Position numbers and translations under genes: made by a program. A DNA stretch of 13,553 nt from NCBI GenBank assembly GCA_031265345.1, contig JAISCU010000207.1, positions 1-13,553 of the forward strand, written 5' to 3'. Origin of the DNA: Bifidobacteriaceae bacterium. GTDB lineage: Bacteria > Actinomycetota > Actinomycetes > Actinomycetales > WQXJ01. Shown one piece after another: positions 1 through 6,834 of this stretch; the stretch's first letter is position 1, and each line of letters opens with the position of its first letter. The notes below the pieces were generated by a model. That model searched no databases and was not told where the DNA came from. It saw only the letters and a program-made list of their open reading frames with translations.

Positions 1-29
1 AAGGGGACAGTCCCCTTCCCGCGACCGGC
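1..29. repeat. GGGGAC-type palindromic repeat, cut by the window edge
   Basis: Positions 1-17 are a self-complementary AAGGGGACAGTCCCCTT core and positions 18-28 (CCCGCGACCGG) match the right arm of the complete element at 1092-1130. The left arm lies outside the window. It sits downstream of the minus-strand exported-protein gene that ends at 117. It belongs to the same family as the elements at 1092, 2131 and 8433. Confidence 0.7.
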
Positions 30-47
30 GCCTCAGGCGAAGCCCGC

Positions 48-74
48 CGCCGGGCCGCTTCGCGCGGCCCGGCG
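48..74 (-). terminator. Strong hairpin downstream of the first exported-protein gene
   Basis: CGCCGGGCCGC (48-58) and GCGGCCCGGCG (64-74) are perfect 11-bp complements around a 5-nt loop. On the minus strand this hairpin begins about 42 nt after the stop codon of the gene ending at 117. No T-run follows, as is common for actinobacterial terminators, so the terminator role is inferred from position and stem strength. Confidence 0.5.
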
Positions 75-116
75 ACTGGACGGGTTTCGATTACCGTCTC
101 AGGCCGTCACGATTCC

Positions 117-815
117 TCAGAAGCCGTACTGCGTCGCGGTCACGACCAGCTCCTTCAGTCCCAGGAAGTCGTTCCGCTTATCCGTCTCCTCGTCGACGCT
201 GCCCTCGATGCGGTCCTGGTTACGCAAATTGTCGCTTTCGAGCTCGACCACGACGGACAACTGGTACCAGGTCGAATCCGTCGGCGTGAACCAGCCCAAC
301 GACACGCCATCAACGTGGTGCAAGGGGCCATCAGGCTCGGTCAAGTTGACCTGCCCGTACGCCCTGGCCACGTTGCCGGACATGTCGTAGAGGTTCACCC
401 AGGCCGTCCAGTGCAAGTCGGCGAACGGGGTGACGGAGTGGAGCGTCAGCTCGTAGTTCATGTTGTCGCCGACTGCGTCCACCTTCACCGGCAGGACGAT
501 CTCTATCTTGTCACCTGGAACGGCCGGGAAATTGGCCAGATCCGGGATCTCAACCGCGTCCTTGACTGCCAAGGAACCGGTTTCCTCGCCGTCCTCACTG
601 TTCGCGTCGCGCCGCAGGTCGTAGACGCCGCTCACGTCGTTCTCGACCACGTCCAAGGTGCCGTGCTGGACCTTGGCCACGTCGGCCTCTTCGGAGTCGG
701 ACCACATTGCGAAGGTCGCGCCGCCCAGGAGCAGCGCGATGCCAGCCGCACCGGCCACCAAGCCTTTGAAACGACGAGAGCGCCGCTCGCGCTCGGTTGC
801 CGGATTGATTGTCAT
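117..815 (-). CDS. SipW-dependent (alternate signal peptide) exported protein, paralogue 1
   Basis: A 232-residue secreted protein of the alternate-signal-peptide type associated with SipW signal peptidases; TasA-like fibre proteins use the same export mode. Seen: a cationic N-terminus (R9, R11, R12, R14, R15), a hydrophobic stretch at about 18-36, then ATFAMWSDS at 33-41. This is the typical SipW cleavage context, probably cut after A36. VQHGTLDV follows at 49-56. The body holds a PGD motif near 100-102 and GDNMNYEL at 116-123, both shared with the two paralogues at 1401 and 2404. The start is supported by GAGAGGAAC just upstream of the ATG, a sequence conserved before all three paralogues. 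It is divergent from paralogue 2 and shares an inverted leader with it. Function beyond secretion is unknown; surface fibre or matrix subunit is the best guess. Confidence 0.87.
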   Translation of the reverse strand: MTINPATERERRSRRFKGLVAGAAGIALLLGGATFAMWSDSEEADVAKVQHGTLDVVENDVSGVYDLRRDANSEDGEETGSLAVKDAVEIPDLANFPAVPGDKIEIVLPVKVDAVGDNMNYELTLHSVTPFADLHWTAWVNLYDMSGNVARAYGQVNLTEPDGPLHHVDGVSLGWFTPTDSTWYQLSVVVELESDNLRNQDRIEGSVDEETDKRNDFLGLKELVVTATQYGF

Positions 816-833
816 CGTGTTCCTCTCTTTCGA

Positions 834-851
834 GGCCCCGGTCGCGGGGCC
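834..851 (-). promoter_or_regulatory. Hairpin just upstream of the ribosome-binding site of paralogue 1
   Basis: GGCCCCG (834-840) and CGGGGCC (845-851) form a perfect 7-bp stem around a 4-nt loop. On the minus strand it ends a few bases before the purine-rich GAGAGGAAC ribosome-binding region. It could influence translation initiation, but nothing in the sequence proves regulation. Confidence 0.35.
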
Positions 852-945
852 ATACCATTGCGTTTCGTGTCGTGTTCGCGACTTCGCGCGACCGGGGCAC
901 TGCTATCTGGTTTCGTTTCGTGCTCTCGGCTTCGCGCGACCGGGG
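850..945. repeat. 48-bp direct repeat, two copies, in the leader of paralogue 1
   Basis: CTTCGCGCGACCGGGG occurs at 882-897 and again at 930-945, exactly 48 bp apart. The sequences preceding both copies (TTTCGT-rich, about 870-881 and 911-929) are also related. The duplication lies between the conserved leader and the start codon of the minus-strand gene, and this leader tail differs from those of paralogues 2 and 3. Confidence 0.6.
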
Positions 946-1091
946 GGGCAGGCCCCCGCTCCGGTGTCGCTGCCTGCTCTGTTCAACGCCCAGGGCATGG
1001 GCTCTATTCCCCAAAAGACGAAAGTCGCACGGACCGGCCCACAGGCTAGGTCCGCGCGACCCATGTTCGATTGTTCCGATGCCAAGAAGGG
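943..1091 (-). promoter_or_regulatory. Conserved leader, copy A (serves paralogue 1)
   Basis: Read on the minus strand, this stretch is homologous to 1131-1281 and 2171-2321. It contains GAACAATCGAAC (complement of 1065-1076), then GGGGAATAGAGCCC (complement of 999-1012). After these come GGGCGTTGAAC and ACCGG-(GGGGG-CCTG-CCCCC)-CCGGT hairpin sequence near 943-968. The block from GGGGAATAG to the hairpin is 70 nt here and 71 nt in the other two copies. It lies 5' of the gene starting at 815. An RNA leader or a promoter-proximal control region is inferred; no known riboswitch class was recognised. Confidence 0.6.
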
Positions 1092-1130
1092 CCGGTCGCG
1101 GGAAGGAGACTGTCCCCTTCCCGCGACCGG
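1092..1130. repeat. Complete GGGGAC-type palindrome at the centre of the divergent leaders
   Basis: CCGGTCGCGGGAAGG (1092-1106) and CCTTCCCGCGACCGG (1116-1130) are perfect 15-bp complements, and the GAGACTGTCCC centre is nearly palindromic. The symmetry continues outward: GTTCGATTGTTC (1065-1076) pairs with GAACAATCGAAC (1146-1157), and GGGCTCTATTCCCC (999-1012) nearly pairs with GGGGAATAGGGCCC (1211-1224). All are centred at about 1111. It could act as an operator or cruciform between divergent genes. Confidence 0.8.
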
Positions 1131-1281
1131 CGCTTTTGGCAGCAAGAACAATCGAACGCGGGTAGCAGGGCCTGAGCCGGTGGGAGCGGTCCCCGCAGCC
1201 TTGGGCTATCGGGGAATAGGGCCCCGCCTCCGGGCGTTGAACCTAAGGCAAGAAGCAACACCAGAACGGGGGCCTGTCCCC
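1131..1281 (+). promoter_or_regulatory. Conserved leader, copy B (serves paralogue 2)
   Basis: This copy starts right after the central palindrome. It contains CGCTTTTGGCAGC, then GAACAATCGAAC at 1146-1157. TTGGGCTATC with GGGGAATAGG follows at about 1201-1220. GGGCGTTGAAC and AGAAGCAACACCAGAAC come next, ending in a GGGGGCCTGTCCCC hairpin. The same blocks occur in the same order and spacing at 2171-2321 and, inverted, at 943-1091. A TTGGCA box occurs at 1136-1141, but no convincing -10 lies 17 bp downstream, so a promoter is not assigned precisely. Confidence 0.6.
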
Positions 1282-1335
1282 TGTTCTGCGAGGCGTCGGA
1301 ACGGGGGCCTGTCCCCCTGTTCTGTAAGGCGTCGG
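1262..1335 (+). repeat. Duplicated leader hairpin (35-bp tandem repeat)
   Basis: CAGAAC (1262-1267) pairs with GTTCTG (1283-1288) and GGGG (1269-1272) with CCCC (1278-1281) around CCTGT. A second copy 35 bp later has GGGGG (1303-1307) pairing with CCCCC (1313-1317), flanked by GAAC and GTTC. Each copy is followed by a version of AGGCGTCGGAAC. Leader C has only one copy (2301-2330). The hairpins resemble attenuators but lack T-runs. Confidence 0.65.
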
Positions 1336-1400
1336 AACACCACACGCGAGGAAATGGGGGAGCCCCAATAGCAATGGGCTCGAAGGAGAGGAACAAAGAC

Positions 1401-2093
1401 ATGGCAGCAGCAGGAGCGACGAAGGAGCGCGAGCGGCGCTCGCGTCGTTTCAAGGGTCTGGTGGCCGGTGTGACCGGTCTGGCTCTGCTGATGGGCGGCT
1501 CGACGTACGCGCTGTGGAGCGATTCCAGTAGCGCAAACGTGGAGCCGGTCCAACATGGCACCCTCGACATAGAGGGCAGCCTCGCCCCAGTGGTGTACGA
1601 CGTCCGTGTGGCCAAGGGGCCGAGCGACCCGGACAATAGCCCGTGGATCAACGGGTTGGGGGGGAAGAAGAATCGCAAGGTGATAACGGATCTGAGCAAG
1701 TTCTACGCGGTCCCCGGAGACAACCTTGAGATAAACATACCGGTCGACGTGACGGCCATCGGCGACAACATGAAGTATGAGCTATGGCTGGACGATGGCG
1801 GCAAGGACGGCCAGAACACTTTTCAGGACTCGGACTGGATTTTCCTAGTGTACGTCTTTCGCGGCGACGACCTCATGCCCCATCGGCTTCCCGACGGCGA
1901 CGACCTCGACATCAAGAAGGGGTTCGATAGCGTCAGAATCGACTGGGATCTGGATCCGGAGGACCTTGGCGAACTGAGGGTGGCCATCACCGCAGAACTG
2001 CCCGCAGCCACTACCGGTCGGCAGAACAGCGCGCTGGACCTGGCCGATCTGCATGTGACCGTCAAGCAGGTCGACCCCTACGCCAAAGGCTGA
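1401..2093 (+). CDS. SipW-dependent (alternate signal peptide) exported protein, paralogue 2
   Basis: A secreted protein of 230 residues from the chosen start. The ATG at 1401 is preferred over the in-frame ATG at 1374 because GAAGGAGAGGAAC lies directly upstream and the resulting N-terminus (MAAAGATKERERRSRR) matches paralogues 1 and 3. The hydrophobic core is at about 19-37 and STYALWSDS at 34-42, with likely SipW cleavage after A37. VQHGTLD follows. The mature part carries VVYDVRV, AVPGDN and GDNMKYEL (121-128), shared with the other paralogues. It then diverges into an Asp-rich region and a C-terminal LHVTVKQ strand. It has its own leader copy and is followed by the palindrome at 2131. 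The role is unknown; a surface or fibre protein processed by the signal peptidase at 3091 is inferred. Confidence 0.87.
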   Translation: MAAAGATKERERRSRRFKGLVAGVTGLALLMGGSTYALWSDSSSANVEPVQHGTLDIEGSLAPVVYDVRVAKGPSDPDNSPWINGLGGKKNRKVITDLSKFYAVPGDNLEINIPVDVTAIGDNMKYELWLDDGGKDGQNTFQDSDWIFLVYVFRGDDLMPHRLPDGDDLDIKKGFDSVRIDWDLDPEDLGELRVAITAELPAATTGRQNSALDLADLHVTVKQVDPYAKG

Positions 2094-2130
2094 CCAAGTC
2101 GCAACGCGGACCGAGCAACTGAGTGAGGGG

Positions 2131-2170
2131 CCGATCACGGAAAGGGGACAATCCCCTTTTGCGTGATCGG
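2131..2170. repeat. GGGGAC-type palindrome between paralogues 2 and 3
   Basis: CCGATCACG plus AAAGGGGA (2131-2148) is complementary, with one or two imperfections, to TCCCCTTTT plus GCGTGATCGG (2152-2170). The flanking stem differs in sequence from the 1092 element (CCGATCACG against CCGGTCGCG), but both arms changed together and pairing is kept. It lies 38 bp after the stop of paralogue 2 and immediately before leader C, so it may end one transcript and mark the start of the next unit. Confidence 0.75.
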
Positions 2171-2321
2171 CGCTTTTGGGAGCAGGAGCAATCGAACGTA
2201 GGTCGCGGGGGCGGAACCAACGGACGCGGTCCCGGCGGCGTTGGGCTATCGGGGAATAGAGCCCCCGCCCTGAGCGTTGGGACTAGTGCGAGAAGCAACA
2301 CCAGAACGGGGGCCTGTCCCG
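2171..2321 (+). promoter_or_regulatory. Conserved leader, copy C (serves paralogue 3)
   Basis: Blocks in order: CGCTTTTGGGAGC, AGCAATCGAAC (2187-2197), GTTGGGCTATC with GGGGAATAGA (about 2240-2260), GAGCGTTGG, AGAAGCAACACCAGAAC. It closes with a hairpin in which CCAGAAC (2301-2307) pairs with GTTCTGG (2324-2330). A TTGGGA box (2176-2181) is followed 17 bp later by TAGGTC (2199-2204), a possible weak promoter. This copy of the leader is only 83 nt from its start codon, against about 120-130 nt for A and B. Confidence 0.6.
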
Positions 2322-2403
2322 GAGTTCTGGGAGGCGTTGGACATCACAGGCGACTTAGGCGAGAGGGAGCCTCAGAAGAGGGGCCGGAGGAGAGGAACCA
2401 AGA

Positions 2404-3069
2404 ATGGCAGCAGAAGCGACAACGGAGCGCAAGCGGCGCTCGCGTCGCTTCAAGGGCCTGGTGGCCGGGGTGACCGGTCTGGCCCTGCTGATGGGCGGCT
2501 CGACCTTCGCAATGTGGAGCGAATCCGCCAACAGCAACGTTGGCCAGGTCCAGCATGGAACGCTCGAAGTCCTGCCAGGCGAGATGCACATCTATGATTT
2601 GACGACTCCGGGCGACAAGAAGTCCTTCAACCAGGAGGGCGTCACCGAGATCGACTTGGACACCTACCGGGCCACGCCCGGGGACAAGATCGAAGTCGAC
2701 ATGGTGGTGGACGTCAATGCTCCGGGCGACAACATGAAGTATTTCGTGTCCCTGGGGTCCAGCGTTCCGGTGATCGAGGACAAATGGACGGCGGTCGTGG
2801 ACGCTTGGAACAGCGCCGGGGCCAGGGTGAATTGGAACGCGGCCGAGCCGACCAAACCGACAACGCTGGGCCTGACGCAGCCGGGCATCTCATCGCCGGG
2901 CCCCGGAATCATCATGAGCCAAAGGGCATCTAACACCTTCAGGCTGGCAGTCACTTTCGAACTGCCAAAGGACTCATTGACCGGCTGGGAGCGCCAGGAA
3001 GGCGAACCGGGGGACAGCCTCCCCTGGGGCGATTTCGTGGTGACCGCCACCCAGCAGACAAGCATCTAA
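2404..3069 (+). CDS. SipW-dependent (alternate signal peptide) exported protein, paralogue 3
   Basis: A 221-residue secreted protein. The ATG follows GGAGGAGAGGAAC with good spacing. The N-terminus has RKRRSRR at 9-15, a hydrophobic stretch at about 18-36 and STFAMWSES at 33-41, with likely SipW cleavage after A36. VQHGTLEV follows. The mature part has YDL, an ATPGDKIEVD segment, GDNMKYFVSLG (108-118) and a final FVVTATQ strand, which together define the shared fold of the three paralogues. It lies 21 bp upstream of the signal peptidase gene and is probably co-transcribed with it, as tasA and sipW are linked in Bacillus. The precise role is unknown; it is a candidate fibre or matrix subunit. 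Confidence 0.88.
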   Translation: MAAEATTERKRRSRRFKGLVAGVTGLALLMGGSTFAMWSESANSNVGQVQHGTLEVLPGEMHIYDLTTPGDKKSFNQEGVTEIDLDTYRATPGDKIEVDMVVDVNAPGDNMKYFVSLGSSVPVIEDKWTAVVDAWNSAGARVNWNAAEPTKPTTLGLTQPGISSPGPGIIMSQRASNTFRLAVTFELPKDSLTGWERQEGEPGDSLPWGDFVVTATQQTSI

Positions 3070-3090
3070 CAATCCCGACCGGAGATCGAC

Positions 3091-3879
3091 ATGGCATTCA
3101 CAACCGCAACCGAACCAATCGCTCGGGCGCCCCAAGCGCCGCCGCAAGCGCCGCCCGCGCCCGCCGACTGGGCCGAGGCGCCAACCGAGGACATGTTCGC
3201 GGTGCCGCCCGCGTGGGCAGCCCCCGGAGTTGCGTCCCGGCCAGCCGCGCCAACCCAGCCGCAGGCCCCCGCCGTACCAGCAGCCGTGGCGCAGCCGCAG
3301 GCAGAACCGCTGGCCCAGGAGGAGGCCCCGCCGCGCACGGCCGTCTGGCGGCGCGTCGTGTCTTGGGTCATGACCGTCGTGGTCCTGGCCCTGTTGGCGC
3401 TCGGCGTGGTGCTCGCGGTGATACCGGCCCTGCACGGCGGCAAGGCGCTGAACGTGCTGACCGGCTCGATGGAGCCGACACTGACGCCCGGCGACATGGC
3501 CATTGTGTACCCGGTCAGCGGATTCGAAGACATCGAAGTGGGCGACATAGTGACGTTCATGCCGAACCCGGACGACCCGACCTTGATCACCCACCGGGCG
3601 GTCGGCTGGGGCCAGTCCGCCGATGGCGAGACCACCCTCATCACCAGGGGCGACGCCAACGGCGCGAACGACGACCCGGTGCGGGAGAAGCAAGTGCGGG
3701 CCAAGATGGCCTACTCGGTCCCGTGGGTCGGGAACGTGCTGCAGTACAGCGACTTCGGCAAGCCGATGATCCTGGTGGTGGCGGCCATAGCGCTGATCGT
3801 CTACGCGGTCTACGCGATGCTCACCAGCAGGGTGCGGCGGAACGCCCGGATCGCGGCTGCGGCCGTCCAAGCCGAATAG
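3091..3879 (+). CDS. sipW: SipW-type signal peptidase I (family S26B)
   Basis: A 262-residue membrane peptidase predicted to cleave the alternate signal peptides of the neighbouring exported proteins. Seen: a Pro/Ala-rich cytoplasmic N-terminus of about 85 residues, a membrane segment at about 92-112, and the box TGSMEPTLTPGD with nucleophile S126. THRAV follows with H168, then RGDAN at 186-190, and a C-terminal membrane segment at about 230-247. Serine plus histidine in place of the usual catalytic lysine is the hallmark of the SipW/ER type, as opposed to the LepB type. GGAG lies 6 nt before the ATG. The gene follows paralogue 3 by 21 bp, and a remnant of another paralogue lies directly downstream. 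The N-terminal extension appears long for a SipW and is low in complexity. Confidence 0.9.
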   Translation: MAFTTATEPIARAPQAPPQAPPAPADWAEAPTEDMFAVPPAWAAPGVASRPAAPTQPQAPAVPAAVAQPQAEPLAQEEAPPRTAVWRRVVSWVMTVVVLALLALGVVLAVIPALHGGKALNVLTGSMEPTLTPGDMAIVYPVSGFEDIEVGDIVTFMPNPDDPTLITHRAVGWGQSADGETTLITRGDANGANDDPVREKQVRAKMAYSVPWVGNVLQYSDFGKPMILVVAAIALIVYAVYAMLTSRVRRNARIAAAAVQAE

Positions 3880-3881
3880 GC

Positions 3882-4151
3882 GAGGGAAGCGTCGAGGGCA
3901 AAGCCGAGGGTGACGATCTGGACTACCACCTGTCGCTCGGGCCGGACCCTACAGCGCCCGAGGAGGAGCACTCGAGGTTCGAGGTCACAGCTTGGAGGGC
4001 GGACGGAACGCTGGTGAACAGCGCGGTCCTGCCGTTGGACCACGACCTCGCCATCAAGCCCGCGCCGCAACTCGTCCCAGCGATGCTGGACCGCGACCTG
4101 ACGGGCTCGGGCGAGTACATGGTCGCCGCCGAGGACTCGAAAGCGCAATAG
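3882..4151 (+). pseudogene. Probable remnant of a fourth exported-protein paralogue
   Basis: The reading frame behind the signal peptidase stop codon encodes VEGKAEGDDLDYHLSLG starting at 3891. This lines up without gaps with VDVNAPGDNMKYFVSLG of paralogue 3 and with the same stretch of paralogues 1 and 2. Next comes FEVTAWRADGTLVN, resembling the AW-strand of the paralogues, and a DLTG segment. The frame ends at TAG 4149-4151. There is no ATG, GTG or TTG in frame between the upstream gene and the homologous part, and no signal peptide. So the piece has lost its first half and is in a different frame from the signal peptidase. Homology is judged by eye; the C-terminal third aligns poorly. A cryptic short gene with an unusual start is the alternative. 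Confidence 0.55.
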
Positions 4152-4288
4152 CCGCCCCTCCCGCCGGAGCTCGTCCACGCGCCGCCCGGCCGACCCAAGG
4201 CAAGGCCTCGGCAGAGTCGTGGGAGGCGGGTGGTTGACGTGCTCGCGTTGGCGGCCGGCGCGGGTGCGGGCGCGGTCCCGGGCTGAAA

Positions 4289-4347
4289 TGCGCCTATTCG
4301 GGGTTCGTGGTCGGCCGGCCGCGACCACGAACGCGTTTGAGGCGCAA
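4289..4347. repeat. Long inverted repeat in the gap upstream of gltA
   Basis: GTTCGTGGTC (4303-4312) and GACCACGAAC (4323-4332) are perfect complements around GGCCGGCCGC. Outside them ATGCGCCT and AGGCGCAAT extend the symmetry. The gap 4152-4655 holds no convincing gene: reading frames there are low-complexity G/C-rich shadows. This element and a possible gltA promoter are all that could be identified in it. It may be a terminator for the upstream island or a protein-binding site. Confidence 0.5.
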
Positions 4348-4607
4348 TTCACATTCCGGGTCGGTCCCATGCCCTTGGCCACCGCCCCCGACGCCAGCGC
4401 GTCGGCCACCCGCCCCACGACTTTCCCGGGGCCTTGCGACCCAAGGCGACCCGGACGGAACCGGGGGAGCCGGGGCACGGCATCGTCCACTGAAAACGGC
4501 GGGTGGACAGGCCGCGGGCGCGGCCACAAACGGCCCTAGGACCGACTTCCCACAGGGTCCAGGCAGCCCCGCGAGCGGGCGTAGGAGCAAAGTCCCAAAA
4601 GAGAGGG

Positions 4608-4648
4608 TAAAATCTCCTTTGTAACTACCCCTCAGACAATCAAAGGAG
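4608..4648 (+). promoter_or_regulatory. Possible gltA promoter -10 and strong ribosome-binding site
   Basis: TAAAAT at 4608-4613 sits in an unusually A/T-rich patch and could be a -10 box. No good -35 box is visible 17 bp upstream. AAAGGAG at 4642-4648 is a strong ribosome-binding site 7 nt before the ATG at 4656 and fixes the start of citrate synthase. Confidence 0.4.
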
Positions 4649-4655
4649 ACAACCC

Positions 4656-5930
<1,275 letters not shown>

Positions 5931-5946
5931 TGTAGCCGCGCCGACT

Positions 5947-6004
5947 CTGGCCGGGCGCCTTGGGGTTTTGATTGGTGGCCCCTTCGAGCGCGGCGCCCGG
6001 CCAG
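5947..6004 (+). terminator. 13-bp hairpin downstream of gltA
   Basis: CTGGCCGGGCGCC (5947-5959) and GGCGCCCGGCCAG (5992-6004) are perfect complements separated by a 32-nt loop containing TTGGGGTTTTG. It starts 17 bp after the gltA stop. The loop is long and there is no T-run, so termination is inferred mainly from position. Confidence 0.4.
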
Positions 6005-6043
6005 CCTCGGGTCGCGTCGAGACGAGGCTTTACCCGAATTCCC

Positions 6044-6163
6044 CTCGTCCCGGCGCGGCCCACTTCCACAGTTGTCCGATGCCGCGCCACGAGCGGCGTT
6101 GTCCCTTCCGCCTGGTCTTGGCGCGGCATCGGAACCCTTCTGATGTTCCTTGTCCGGGACGAG
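6044..6163 (+). promoter_or_regulatory. Nested hairpins upstream of the ECF transporter operon
   Basis: CCGATGCCGCGCC (6076-6088) and GGCGCGGCATCGG (6120-6132) are perfect 13-bp complements with a 31-nt loop. Enclosing them, CTCGTCCCGG (6044-6053) pairs with CCGGGACGAG (6154-6163). The gap 5931-6249 therefore contains two strong stem systems and no gene. A structured leader or a recurrent intergenic element is possible; no known riboswitch consensus was recognised. Confidence 0.45.
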
Positions 6164-6207
6164 CCGTGCGCGGGGGACCGGTGTCCAGCCGCGCCCGGAA
6201 CCTTTGG

Positions 6208-6242
6208 TAAGCTCGCGCGGCAATGTCGTTCGGACCTGGGGG
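6208..6242 (+). promoter_or_regulatory. Possible extended -10 promoter and ribosome-binding site of the ECF operon
   Basis: TGG directly followed by TAAGCT (6208-6213) resembles an extended -10 box; no clear -35 is visible. GGGGG at 6238-6242 lies 7 nt before the GTG at 6250 and supports that start over the in-frame ATG at 6223, which lacks a ribosome-binding site. Confidence 0.35.
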
Positions 6243-6249
6243 TGTCGAA

Positions 6250-6834
6250 GTGAACCGGCTGTTCTCGGCTAAAGACCTGATCAACATAGGTATCTTCACC
6301 GTTCTGTACATGGTTGTGCTGGCCGTGTTCGGGCAGCTGGGCGCGCTGGTGCCCATTCTGCAGGTGCTGGGGCCGTTATACATCCCGCTGCTCGGCGGCA
6401 TCCCGTTCATGCTGTTCGCGACCCGCGTGCGCCACTTCGGCATGGTCACAGTGATGGGTTGGCTGACTGGGCTGTTGGTGTTGGCGACGGGGCAGTCCTA
6501 CTGGGTGGCCCTGTTCGCGATCGTCTTGGCCCCCGCCGCCGATGCCGTGCTCCGCCTGGGCGACTACCGCCAGCCCGTCTGGCTCGTCTTGGGTTACGCC
6601 ATCTTCTCCGAGATGCTGATCGGGACGGTGGTGCCATTGTTCATCGCCCGCGACGCCTTCTTGGAACGGCTGGGGCGGCGCCACGACCAGGGCTGGATCG
6701 ACTCCCTGGTGGCGCTGACTCCGTCCTGGGTGTTCTGGGTCATGATCGCCGAGTTGGCGGTGGGCGCGGCGGCCGGGGCCTATCTGGGGAGGGCGACTCT
6801 GCGGAAGCATTTCGAGCGGGCCGGCGTTGCCTGA
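6250..6834 (+). CDS. ECF transporter S component, MptD/Trep_Strep family
   Basis: The substrate-binding membrane subunit of an energy-coupling-factor importer. From GTG 6250 it is 194 residues and begins VNRLFSAKDLINIGIFTVLY, which fits the family start. Family features seen: the N-terminal KDLINIGIFT, the GPLYIPLLGGIPFMLF and VRHFGMVTVMGWLTGLL segments, a GYAIFSEMLIG segment, and the C-terminal LGRATLRKHFERAGVA tail. About six membrane segments are expected. It overlaps the EcfT gene by 8 bp and heads an operon with EcfT, a double ATPase and HemG. The substrate of this S family is not established. The linked hemG hints at a tetrapyrrole or related compound, which is inference only. An ATG 27 bp upstream is an alternative start. 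Confidence 0.88.
   Translation: MNRLFSAKDLINIGIFTVLYMVVLAVFGQLGALVPILQVLGPLYIPLLGGIPFMLFATRVRHFGMVTVMGWLTGLLVLATGQSYWVALFAIVLAPAADAVLRLGDYRQPVWLVLGYAIFSEMLIGTVVPLFIARDAFLERLGRRHDQGWIDSLVALTPSWVFWVMIAELAVGAAAGAYLGRATLRKHFERAGVA

Noticed and set aside
1374..1400. In-frame upstream ATG for paralogue 2 and the five-codon frame MGEPQ at 1354-1371
   Set aside because: The ATG at 1401 has the ribosome-binding site conserved in all paralogues and yields the matching N-terminus. The mini-frame has a purine-rich stretch too close to its ATG and no sign of conservation.
943..2321. Known riboswitch (c-di-GMP, c-di-AMP, TPP or cobalamin) in the leaders
   Set aside because: None of the conserved core sequences of these classes was found by eye; the leader is reported as unassigned instead.
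2974..3870. Open frame on the minus strand opposite the signal peptidase
   Set aside because: Low-complexity Arg/Gly/His composition, overlapping a gene with intact catalytic motifs; it is a shadow frame.
4152..4600. Small genes in the gap before gltA on either strand
   Set aside because: Frames there are short, Arg/Pro/Gly-rich and lack ribosome-binding sites or recognisable motifs.
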